Source: Hydractinia symbiolongicarpus
Lineage: Eukaryota > Cnidaria > Hydrozoa > Anthoathecata > Hydractiniidae
DNA length: 64,000 bases
Direction of reading: 5' to 3'
Assembly: GCF_029227915.1 (NCBI RefSeq)
Contig: NC_079877.1
Coordinates: 806,001 to 870,000 of the forward strand
The notes below the pieces were generated by a model. That model did no database searches. It was not told where the DNA came from and was given only the letters and a program-made list of their open reading frames with translations. The translations under genes were made by a program, and so were the position numbers. Positions 38,569 through 49,426 of the stretch are shown here, piece after piece. Positions within the stretch are counted from its first letter, which is position 1. Each line of letters begins with the position of its first letter.

Positions 38569-40049
38569 CCGTAAATCCCGTGCTTGGCTCGTATAGTCGA
38601 GTATATACAAAGAAAGTACCCTGTGAGTAAACTCATTTCCAGAACGACTTTTTAAATTATTTTTCACCACTAAAACGCATGAGACTTGTAGTTTTCAAAA
38701 ATGTTTTCACTTTTGATGAGACGCTGAATAAAAGAAGTTTAATCGGCCCGTATAGTGGAATGTACACAAAGAAAGTACCCTGTGAGTAAACACATTTCCC
38801 GAACGATTTTTTAAATTATTTTTTTACCACTAAAACGCATGAGACTTGTAGTTTTCAAAAATGTTTGCATTTTTGATGAAACGCTGAATAAAAGAAGTTT
38901 AATCGCCGGCAAACGAAAACCCGCGATTTCCCGTAAATCCCGTGCTTGGCCCTTATAGTCGAGTATATACAAAGAAAGTACCCTGTGAGTAAACTCATTT
39001 CCATAACGATTTTTTAAATTATCTTTTCACCACTAAAACGCATGAGACTTGTAGTTTTCAAAAATGTTTTCATTTTTGATGAGACGCGGAATAAAAGAAG
39101 TTTAATCGCCGGCAAACGAAAACCCGCGATTTCCCGTAAATCCCGTGCTTGGCTCGTATAGTCGAGTATATACAAAGAAGGTACGCTGTGAGTAAACTCA
39201 TTTCCAGAACGACTTTTTAAATTATTTTTCACCACTAAAACGCATGAGACTTGTAGTTTTCAAAAATGTTTTCACTTTTGATGAGACGCTGAATAAAAGA
39301 AGTTCAATCGCCGGCAAACGAAATCCCGCGAATTCCCGTAAATCCCGGACTCGGCCCGTACAGTCAAAAGTATACAAAGAAAATACCCAGGGAGTAAACT
39401 CATTTCCCGAACGATTTTTTAAATTATTTTTTCACCACTTAAACGTATGAGACTTGTAGTTTTCTAAAATGTTTTCATTTTTGATGAGACGCTGAGTAAA
39501 AGAAGTTTAATCGCCGGCAAACGTAAACCCGCGAATTCCCGTAAATCCCGGACTCGGCCCGTATAGTGGAATGTATACAAAGAAAGTACCCTGTGAGTAA
39601 ACACATTTCCCAAACGATTTTTTAAATTATTTTTTTACCACTAAAACGCATGAGACTTGTAGTTTTCAAAAATGTTTTCACTTTTGATGAGACGCTGAAT
39701 AAAAGAAGTTTAATCGCCGGCAAACGAAATCCCGCGAATTCCCGTAAATCCCGGACTCGGCCCGTACAGTCAAAAGTATACAAAGAAAATACACAGGGAG
39801 TAAACTCATTTCCCGAACGATTTTTTAAATTATTTTTTCACCACTTAAACGTATGAGACTTGTAGTTTTATAAAATGTTTTCATTTTTGATGAGACGCTG
39901 AGTAAAAGAAGTTTAATCGCCGGCAAACGTAAACCCGCGAATTCCCGTAAATCCCGGACGCGGCCCGTATAGTGGAATGTATACAAAGAAAGTACCCTGT
40001 GAGTAAACACATTTCCCGAACGATTTTTTAAATTATTTTTTTACCACTA
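38569..40049 (+). repeat. Mixed block with scar monomer and a tandem dimer
   Basis: The 43-bp-shortened monomer returns at 38741 in the same local order as in 26-35 kb, so this is a remnant of that family beyond the 502-bp units. Monomers at 39244 and 39650 are 406 bp apart and nearly the same (CACTTTTGATG, CGAAATCCCGCG, GTACAGTC, CTTAAACGTATG), each followed by a CGCTGAGTAAAAG monomer. Confidence 0.75.
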
Positions 40050-40419
40050 AAACGCATGAGACTTGTAGTTTTCAAAATTGTTTTCATTTTTGATGAAACG
40101 CTGAATAAAAGAAGTTTAATCGCCGGCAAACGAAAACCCGCGATTTCCCGTTAATCCCGTGCTTGGCCCGTATAGTCGAGTATATACAAAGAAAGTACCC
40201 TAAGAGTAAACTCATTTCCAGAACGATTTTTTAAATTATCTTTTCACCACTAAATCGCATGAGACTTGTAGTTTTCAAAAATGTTTTCATTTTTGATGAG
40301 ACGCTGAATAAAAGAAGTTTAATCGCCGGCAAACGAAAACCCGCGATTTCCCGTAAATCCCGTGCTTGGCCCGTATAGTCGAGTAAATACAAAGAAAGTA
40401 CCCTGTGAGTAAACTCATT

Positions 40420-40425
40420 TCTAGA
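40420..40425. other. Block-specific TCTAGA (XbaI) site
   Basis: TTTCTAGAACG replaces TTTCCAGAACG or TTTCCCGAACG. Further examples fall near 41027, 42448, 43054, 44475, 45083, 46503, 46737, 47806, 50384, 50618 and 51687. I see it only between 40.4 and 51.7 kb, so this single change marks one expansion territory. Confidence 0.75.
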
Positions 40426-43400
40426 ACGATTTTTTAAATTATCTTTTCACCACTAAAACGCATGAGACTTGTAGTTTTCAAAAATGTTTTCATTTTTGAT
40501 GAGACGCTGAATAAAAGAAATTTAATCGCCGGCAAACGAAAACCCGCGAATTCCCGTAAATCCCGGACTCGGCCCGTATAGTCAAAAGTATACAAAGAAA
40601 GTTCCCAGGGAGTAAATTCATTTCCCGAACGATTTTTTAAATTATTTTTTACCACTAAAACGCATGAGACTTGTAGTTTTCAGGAATGCTTTCATTTTTG
40701 ATGAGACGCTTAATTGAAGAAGTTTAATCACCGGCAAACGAAAACCCGCGATTTCCCGTAAATCCCGGACTTGGCCGTATAGTCGAATGTATACAAAGAA
40801 AGTACCCTGTGAGTAAACTCATTTCCCGAACGATTTTTTAAATTATTTTTTCACCACTAAAACGCATGAGACTTGTAGTTTTCAAAAATGTTTTCATTTT
40901 TGATGAGACTCTGAATAAAAGAAGTTTAATCGACGGCAAACGAAAACCCGCGATTTCCCGTAAATCCCGTGCTTGGCCCGTATAGTCGAGTAAATACAAA
41001 GAAAGTACCCTGTGAGTAAACTCATTTCTAGAACGATTTTTTAAATTATCTTTTCACCACTAAAACGCATGAGACTTGTAGTTTTCAAAAATGTTTTCAT
41101 TTTTGATGAGACGCTGAATAAAAGAAATTTAATCGCCGGCAAACGAAAACCCGCGAATTCCCGTAAATCCCGGACTCGGCCCGTATAGTCAAAAGTATAC
41201 AAAGAAAGTTCCCAGGGAGTAAATTCATTTCCCGAACGATTTTTTAAATTATTTTTTCACCACTAAAACGCATGAGACTTGTAGTTTTCAGGAATGCTTT
41301 CATTTTTGATGAGACGCTTAATTGAAGAAGTTTAATCACCGGCAAACGAAAACCCGCGATTTCCCGTAAATCCCGGACTTGGCCGTATAGTCGAATGTAT
41401 ACAAAGAAAGTACCCTGTGAGTAAACTCATTTCCCGAACGATTTTTTAAATTATTTTTTCACCACTAAAACGCATGAGACTTGTAGTTTTCAAAAATGTT
41501 TTCATTTTTGATGAGACTCTTAATAAAAGAAGTTTAATCGACGGCAAACGAAAACCCGCGATTTCCCGTAAATCCCGTGCTTGGCTCGTATAGTCGAGTA
41601 TATACAAATAAAGTACCCTGTGAGTAAAATCATTTCCAGAACGATTTTTTAAATTATTTTTTCACCACTAAAACGCATGAGACTTGCAGTTTTCAAAAAT
41701 GTTTTCATTTTTGATGAGACGCTGAATAAAAGAAGTTTAATCGCCGGCAAACGAAAACCCGCGAATTCCCGTAAATCCCGGACTCGGCCCGTACATTCAA
41801 AAGTATACAAAGAAAATACCCAGGAAGTAAACTCATTTCCCGAACGATTTTTTAAATTATTTTTTCACCACTAATACGCGTGAGACTTGTAGTTTTCAGG
41901 AATGTTTTCATTTTTGATGAGAAGCTGAATAAAAGAAGTTTAATCGCCGGCAAACGAAAACCCGCGATTTCCAGTAAATTCCGGGCTTAGCCCGTATAGT
42001 CGAATGTATACAAAGAAAGTACCCTGTGAGTAAACTCATTTCCCGAACGATTTTTTAAATTATTTTTTCACCACTAAAACGCATGAGACTTGTAGTTTTC
42101 AAAATTGTTTTCATTTTTGATGAAACGCTGAATAAAAGAAGTTTAATCGCCGGCAAACGAAAACCCGCGATTTCCCGTTAATCCCGTGCTTGGCCCGTAT
42201 AGTCGAGTATATACAAAGAAAGTACCCTAAGAGTAAACTCATTTCCAGAACGATTTTTTAAATTATCTTTTCACCACTAAATCGCATGAGACTTGTAGTT
42301 TTCAAAAATGTTTTCATTTTTGATGAGACGCTGAATAAAAGAAGTTTAATCGCCGGCAAACGAAAACCCGCGATTTCCCGTAAATCCCGTGCTTGGCCCG
42401 TATAGTCGAGTAAATACAAAGAAAGTACCCTGTGAGTAAACTCATTTCTAGAACGATTTTTTAAATTATCTTTTCACCACTAAAACGCATGAGACTTGTA
42501 GTTTTCAAAAATGTTTTCATTTTTGATGAGACGCTGAATAAAAGAAATTTAATCGCCGGCAAACGAAAACCCGCGAATTCCCGTAAATCCCGGACTCGGC
42601 CCGTATAGTCAAAAGTATACAAAGAAAGTTCCCAGGGAGTAAATTCATTTCCCGAACGATTTTTTAAATTATTTTTTCACCACTAAAACGCATGAGACTT
42701 GTAGTTTTCAGGAATGCTTTCATTTTTGATGAGACGCTTAATTGAAGAAGTTTAATCACCGGCAAACGAAAACCCGCGATTTCCCGTAAATCCCGGACTT
42801 GGCCGTATAGTCGAATGTATACAAAGAAAGTACCCTGTGAGTAAACTCATTTCCCGAACGATTTTTTAAATTATTTTTTCACCACTAAAACGCATGAGAC
42901 TTGTAGTTTTCAAAAATGTTTTCATTTTTGATGAGACTCTGAATAAAAGAAGTTTAATCGACGGCAAACGAAAACCCGCGATTTCCCGTAAATCCCGTGC
43001 TTGGCCCGTATAGTCGAGTAAATACAAAGAAAGTACCCTGTGAGTAAACTCATTTCTAGAACGATTTTTTAAATTATCTTTTCACCACTAAAACGCATGA
43101 GACTTGTAGTTTTCAAAAATGTTTTCATTTTTGATGAGACGCTGAATAAAAGAAATTTAATCGCCGGCAAACGAAAACCCGCGAATTCCCGTAAATCCCG
43201 GACTCGGCCCGTATAGTCAAAAGTATACAAAGAAAGTTCCCAGGGAGTAAATTCATTTCCCGAACGATTTTTTAAATTATTTTTTCACCACTAAAACGCA
43301 TGAAACTTGTAGTTTTCAGGAATGCTTTCATTTTTGATGAGACGCTTAATTGAAGAAGTTTAATCACCGGCAAACGAAAACCCGCGATTTCCCGTAAATC

Positions 43401-43918
43401 CCGGACTTGGCCGTATAGTCGAATGTATACAAAGAAAGTACCCTGTGAGTAAACTCATTTCCCGAACGATTTTTTAAATTATTTTTTCACCACTAAAACG
43501 CATGAGACTTGTAGTTTTCAAAAATGTTTTCATTTTTGATGAGACTCTGAATAAAAGAAGTTTAATCGACGGCAAACGAAAACCCGCGATTTCCCGTAAA
43601 TCCCGTGCTTGGCTCGTATAGTCGAGTATATACATATAAAGTACCCTGTGAGTAAAATCATTTCCAGAACGATTTTTTAAATTATTTTTTCACCACTAAA
43701 ACGCATGAGACTTGCAGTTTTCAAAAATGTTTTCATTTTTGATGAGACGCTGAATAAAAGAAGTTTAATCGCCGGCAAACGAAAACCCGCGAATTCCCGT
43801 AAATCCCGGACTCGGCCCGTACATTCAAAAGTATACAAAGAAAATACCCAGGGAGTAAACTCATTTCCCGAACGATTTTTTAAATTATTTTTTCACCACT
43901 AATACGCGTGAGACTTGT

Positions 43919-44065
43919 AGTTTTTAAAAATGTTTTCATTTTTGATGAGACACTGAATAAAAGAAGTTTAATCGTCGGCAAACGAAAACCCGCGAATTCC
44001 TGTAAATCCCGGACTCGGCCTGTATAGCCAAAAGTATACAAAGAAAGTACCCAGGGAGTAAACTC
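43919..44065 (+). repeat. Replaced monomer in copy 2 of the 2,028-bp unit
   Basis: Copies 1 (about 41890) and 3 (about 45945) have a CAGGAATG monomer with GAGAAGCTG and CAGTAAATTCCGGGCTTAGCCC. Copy 2 instead has TTTTTAAAAATG, GACACTG, ATCGTCGGC, GAATTCCTGT and CTGTATAGCC. Length and register are unchanged and both flanks match, as expected for a conversion tract or a double exchange. Confidence 0.8.
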
Positions 44066-46635
44066 ATTTCCCGAACGATTTTTTAAATTATTTTTTCACC
44101 ACTAAAACGCATGAGACTTGTAGTTTTCAAAATTGTTTTCATTTTTGATGAAACGCTGAATAAAAGAAGTTTAATCGCCGGCAAACGAAAACCCGCGATT
44201 TCCCGTTAATCCCGTGCTTGGCCCGTATAGTCGAGTATATACAAAGAAAGTACCCTAAGAGTAAACTCATTTCCAGAACGATTTTTTAAATTATCTTTTC
44301 TCCACTAAATCGCATGAGACTTGTAGTTTTCAAAAATGTTTTTATTTTTGATGAGACGCTGAATAAAAGAAGTTTAATCGCCGGCAAACGAAAACCCGCG
44401 ATTTCCCGTAAATCCCGTGCTTGGCCCGTATAGTCGAGTAAATACAAAGAAAGTACCCTGTGAGTAAACTCATTTCTAGAACGATTTTTTAAATTATCTT
44501 TTCACCACTAAAACGCATGAGACTTGTAGTTTTCAAAAATGTTTTCATTTTTGATGAGACGCTGAATAAAAGAAATTTAATCGCCGGCAAACGAAAACCC
44601 GCGAATTCCCGTAAATCCCGGACTCGGCCCGTATAGTCAAAAGTATACAAAGAAAGTTCCCAGGGAGTAAATTCATTTCCCGAACGATTTTTTAAATTAT
44701 TTTTTCACCACTAAAACGCATGAGACTTGTAGTTTTCAGGAATGCTTTCATTTTTGATGAGACGCTTAATTGAAGAAGTTTAATCACCGGCAAACGAAAA
44801 CCCGCGATTTCCCGTAAATCCCGGACTTGGCCGTATAGTCGAATGTATACAAAGAAAGTACCCTGTGAGTAAACTCATTTCCCGAACGATTTTTTAAATT
44901 ATTTTTTCACCACTAAAACGCATGAGACTTGTAGTTTTCAAAAATGTTTTCATTTTTGATGAGACTCTGAATAAAAGAAGTTTAATCGACGGCAAACGAA
45001 AACCCGCGATTTCCCGTAAATCCCGTGCTTGGCCCGTATAGTCGAGGAAATACAAAGAAAGTACCCTGTGAGTAAACTCATTTCTAGAACGATTTTTTAA
45101 ATTATCTTTTCACCACTAAAACGCATGACACTTGTAGTTTTCAAAAATGTTTTCATTTTTGATGAGACGCTGAATAAAAGAAATTTAATCGCCGGCAAAC
45201 GAAAACCCGCGAATTCCCGTAAATCCCGGACTCGGCCCGTATAGTCAAAAGTATACAAAGAAAGTTCCCAGGGAGTAAATTCATTTCCCGAACGATTTTT
45301 TAAATTATTTTTTCACCACTAAAACGCATGAGACTTGTAGTTTTCAGGAATGCTTTCATTTTTGATGAGACGCTTAATTGAAGAAGTTTAATCACCGGCA
45401 AACGAAAACCCGCGATTTCCCGTAAATCCCGGACTTGGCCGTATAGTCGAATGTATACAAAGAAAGTACCCTGTGAGTAAACTCATTTCCCGAACGATTT
45501 TTTAAATTATTTTTTCACCACTAAAACGCATGAGACTTGTAGTTTTCAAAAATGTTTTCATTTTTGATGAGACTCTGAATAAAAGAAGTTTAATCGACGG
45601 CAAACGAAAACCCGCGATTTCCCGTAAATCCCGTGCTTGGCTCGTATAGTCGAGTATATACAAATAAAGTACCCTGTGAGTAAAATCATTTCCAGAACGA
45701 TTTTTTAAATTATTTTTTCACCACTAAAACGCATGAGACTTGCAGTTTTCAAAAATGTTTTCATTTTTGATGAGACGCTGAATAAAAGAAGTTTAATCGC
45801 CGGCAAACGAAAACCCGCGAATTCCCGTAAATCCCGGACTCGGCCCGTACATTCAAAAGTATACAAAGAAAATACCCAGGGAGTAAACTCATTTCCCGAA
45901 CGATTTTTTAAATTATTTTTTCACCACTAATACGCGTGAGACTTGTAGTTTTCAGGAATGTTTTCATTTTTGATGAGAAGCTGAATAAAAGAAGTTTAAT
46001 CGCCGGCAAACGAAAACCCGCGATTTCCAGTAAATTCCGGGCTTAGCCCGTATAGTCGAATGTATACAAAGAAAGTACCCTGTGAGTAAACTCATTTCCC
46101 GAACGATTTTTTAAATTATTTTTTCACCACTAAAACGCATGAGACTTGTAGTTTTCAAAAATGTTTTCATTTTTGATGAGACGCTGAGTAAAAGAAGTTT
46201 AATCGCCGGCAAACGAAAACCCGCGAATTCCCGTAAATCCCGGACTCGGCCCGTATAGTGGAATGTATACAAAGAAAGTACCCTGTGAGTAAACACATTT
46301 CCCGAACGATTTTTTAAATTATTTTTTTACCACTAAAACGCATGAGACTTGTAGTTTTTAAAAATGTTTTCATTTTTGATGAGACGCTGAATAAAAGAAG
46401 TTTAATCGCCGGCAAACGAAAACCCGCGATTTCCCGTAAATCCCGTGCTTGGCCCGTATAGTCGAGTAAATACAAAGAAAGTACCCTGTGAGTAAACTCA
46501 TTTCTAGAACGATTTTTTAAATTATCTTTTCACCACTAAAACGCATGAGACTTGTAGTTTTCAAAAATGTTTTCATTTTTGATGAGACGCTGAATAAAAG
46601 AAATTTTATCGCCGGCAAACGAAAACCCGCGAATT

Positions 46636-46695
46636 CCCGTAAATCCCGGACACGGCCCGTATAGTCCCGTAAATCCCGTGCTTGGCCCGTATAGT
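46636..46695 (+). repeat. 30-bp out-of-register tandem repeat
   Basis: CCCGTAAATCC through GTATAGT occurs at 46636-46665 and again at 46666-46695. The two copies carry different variant types (GGACACGG, then GTGCTTGG), so this is a join between two kinds of monomer at a CCCG block rather than simple slippage. The same junction is copied at 50517-50576. Confidence 0.8.
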
Positions 46696-46894
46696 CGAGT
46701 AAATACAAAGAAAGTACCCTGTGAGTAAACTCATTTCTAGAACGATTTTTTAAATTATCTTTTCACCACTAAAACGCATGAGACTTGTAGTTTTCAAAAA
46801 TGTTTTCATTTTTGATGAGACGCTGAATAAAAGAAATTTTATCGCCGGCAAACGAAAACCCGCGAATTCCCGTAAATCCCGACTTAGCCGTATA

Positions 46895-47012
46895 GTCGAA
46901 TGTATACAAAGAAAGTACCCTGTGAGTAAACTCATTTCCCGAACGATTTTTTAGTCGAATGTATACAAAAAAGTACCCTGTGAGTAAACTCATTTCCCGA
47001 ACGATTTTTTAA
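46895..47012 (+). repeat. 59-bp out-of-register tandem repeat
   Basis: After CGATTTTTTA the sequence returns to GTCGAATGTATAC at 46954, repeating the last third of the monomer that began at 46895. The second pass has ACAAAAAAGTACC in place of ACAAAGAAAGTACC. The copy in the second 3,881-bp unit starts at 50776. Confidence 0.8.
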
Positions 47013-49404
47013 ATTATTTTTTCACCACTAAAACGCATGAGACTTGCAGTTTTCAGGAATGCTTTCATTTTTGATGAGACGCTTAATTGAAGAAGTTTAA
47101 TCACCGGCAAACGAAAACCCGCGATTTCCCGTAAATCCCGGACTTAGCCGTATAGTCGAATGTATACAAAGAAAGTACCCTGTGAGTAAACTCATTTCCC
47201 GAACGATTTTTTAAATTATTTTTTCACCACGAAAACGCATGAGACTTGTAGTTTTCAAAAATGTTTTCATTTTTGATGAGACTCTGAATAAAAGAAGTTT
47301 AATCGACGGCAAACGAAAACCCGCGATTTCTCGTAAATCCCGTGCTTGGCTCGTATAGTCGAGTATATACAAATAAAGTACCCTGTGAGTAAAATCATTT
47401 CCAGAACGATTTTTTAAATTATTTTTTCAGCACTAAAACGCATGAGACTTGTAGTTTTCAGGAATGTTTTCATTTTTGATGAGACGCTTAATGAAAGAAG
47501 TTTAATCGTCGGCAAACGAAAACCCGCGATTTCCCGTAAATCCCGCGCTTGGCCCGTATAGTTGAATGTATACAAAGAAAGTACGCTGTGAGTGAACTCA
47601 TTTCCCGAACGATTTTTTAAATTATTTTTTCAGCACTAAAACGCATGAGACTTGTAGTTTTCAGGAATGTTTTCATTTTTGATGAGACGCTTAATGAAAG
47701 AAGTTTAATCGCCGGCAAACGAAAACCCGCGATTTCCCGTAAATCCCGTGCTTGGCCCGTATAGTCGAGTAAATACAAAGAAAGTACCCTGTGAGTAAAC
47801 TCATTTCTAGAACGATTTTTTAAATTATCTTTTCACCACTAAAACGCATGAGACTTGTAGTTTTCAAAAATGTTTTCATTTTTGATGAGACGCTGAATAA
47901 AAGAAATTTTATCGCGGGCAAACGAAAACCCGCGAATTCCCGTAAATCCCGGACACGGCCCGTACAGTCAAAAGTATACAAAGAAAGTACCCAGGGAGTA
48001 AATTCATTTCCCGAACGATTTTTTAAATTATTTTTTCACCACTAAAACGCATGAGACTTGTAGTTTTCAGGAATGCTTTCATTTTTGATGAGACGCTTAA
48101 TTGAAGAAGTTTAATCACCGGCAAACGAAAACCCGCGATTTCCCGTAAATCCCGTGCTTGGCTCGTATAGTCGAGTATATACAAAGAAAGTACGCTGTGA
48201 GTGAACTCACTTCCAGAACGATTTATTAAATTATTTTTTCACCACTAAAACGCATGAGACTTGTAGTTTTCAAAAATGTTTTCCTTTTTGATGAGACGCT
48301 GAATAACAGAAGTTTAATCGCCGGCAAACGAAAACCCGCGATTTCCCGTAAATCCCGTGCTTGGTTCGTATAGTCGAGTATATACAAAGAAAGTACGCTG
48401 TGAGTAAACTCATTTCCAGAACGATTTTTTAAATTATCTTTTCAACACTAAAACGCATCAGACTTGAAGTTTTCAAAAATGTTTTCATTTTTGATGAGAC
48501 GCGGAATAAAAGAAGTTTAATCGCGGGCAAACGAAAACCCGCGATTTCCCGCAAATCCCGGACTCGGGCCGTATAGTCAAAATTATACAAAAAAACACCC
48601 AGGGAGTAAACTCATTTCCCGAACGATTTTTTAAATTATTTTCTCACTACTAAAACGCATGAGACTTGTAGTTTTCAGGAATGTTTTCATTTTTGATGAG
48701 ACGCTTAATGAAAGAAGTTTAATCGTCGGCAAACGAAAACCCGCGATTTCCCGTAAATCCCGGGTTTGGCCCGTATAGTCGAATGTAAACAAAAAAGTAC
48801 CCTGTGAGTAAACTCATTTCCCGAACGATTTTTTAAATTATTTTTTCACCACTAAAACGCATGAGACTTGTAGTTTTCAAAAATGTTTTCATTTTTGATG
48901 AGACGCTGAATAAAAGAAGTTTAATCGCCGGCAAACGAAAACCCGCGATTTCCCGTAAATCCCGGACTCGGCCCGTATAGTCAAAAGTATACAAAGAAAG
49001 TACCCTGTGAGTAAACTTATTTCCCGAACGATTTTTTAAATCATTTTTTCACCACAAAAACGCATGAGACTTGTAGTTTTTAAAAATGTTTTCATTTTTG
49101 ATGAGACACTGAATAAAAGAAGTTTAATCGCCGGCAAACGAAAACCCGCGATTTCCCGTAAATCCCGTGCTTGGCCCGTATAGTCGAGTATATACAAAAA
49201 AGTACCCTGTGAGTAAACTCATTTCCAGAACGATTTTTTAAATTATCTTTTCACCACTAAAACGTATGAGACTTGTAGTTTTCAAAAATGTTTTCATTTT
49301 TGATGAGACGCTGAATAAAAGAAGTTTAATCGCCGGCAAACGAAAACCCGCGATTTCCCGTAAATCCCGGACTCGGCCCGTATAGTCAAAAGTATACAAA
49401 GAAA

Positions 49405-49426
49405 GTTCCCAGGGAGTAAATTCATT
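49405..49426 (+). repeat. Junction between the 3,881-bp copies
   Basis: A stretch of about 22 bp with TTCCCAGGGAG and AAATTCATTTC matches the 2,028-bp units near 45264, not the end of the 3,881-bp unit. It then jumps from CATTTC to AAAAATG of the next monomer, with TTC shared at the break. The second 3,881-bp copy is therefore joined through a fragment of the older 10-monomer unit. Confidence 0.75.

Larger units (their letters stand above)
40050..46131 (+). repeat. 10-monomer higher-order repeat, 2,028 bp, three copies
   Basis: The CAAAATTG marker lies at 40073, 42100 and 44128, and the GTACATTC monomer starts at 41677, 43705 and 45733. Each unit contains a nested three-monomer repeat of about 607 bp, seen from GAGTAAATAC at 40381 and 40988. 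Diagnostic changes are GATTTCCCGTTAATCC, CCCTAAGAG, GTTCCCAGGGAG, TTTCTAGAACG and GAGACTCTGAATAAAAG. In copy 2 the last monomer is a different type (see findings). Confidence 0.9.
45546..49404 (+). repeat. 3,881-bp unit, copy 1
   Basis: The unit begins inside the third 2,028-bp copy and runs to about 49404. It includes two out-of-register short repeats (30 bp near 46636 and 59 bp near 46895), CAGCACTAAAAC monomers, GATTTATTAAATT near 48222, a TTTTCCTTTTTG monomer near 48280, GAATAACAG near 48300 and GACTCGGGCCG near 48561. Starts at 45733, 46111, 46517 and 47848 all recur 3,881 bp later. Confidence 0.85.

Noticed and set aside
46636-47012. Possible mobile element or minisatellite at the irregular monomers
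   Set aside because: The 30-bp and 59-bp pieces are parts of the normal monomer repeated out of register, so unequal exchange is enough.
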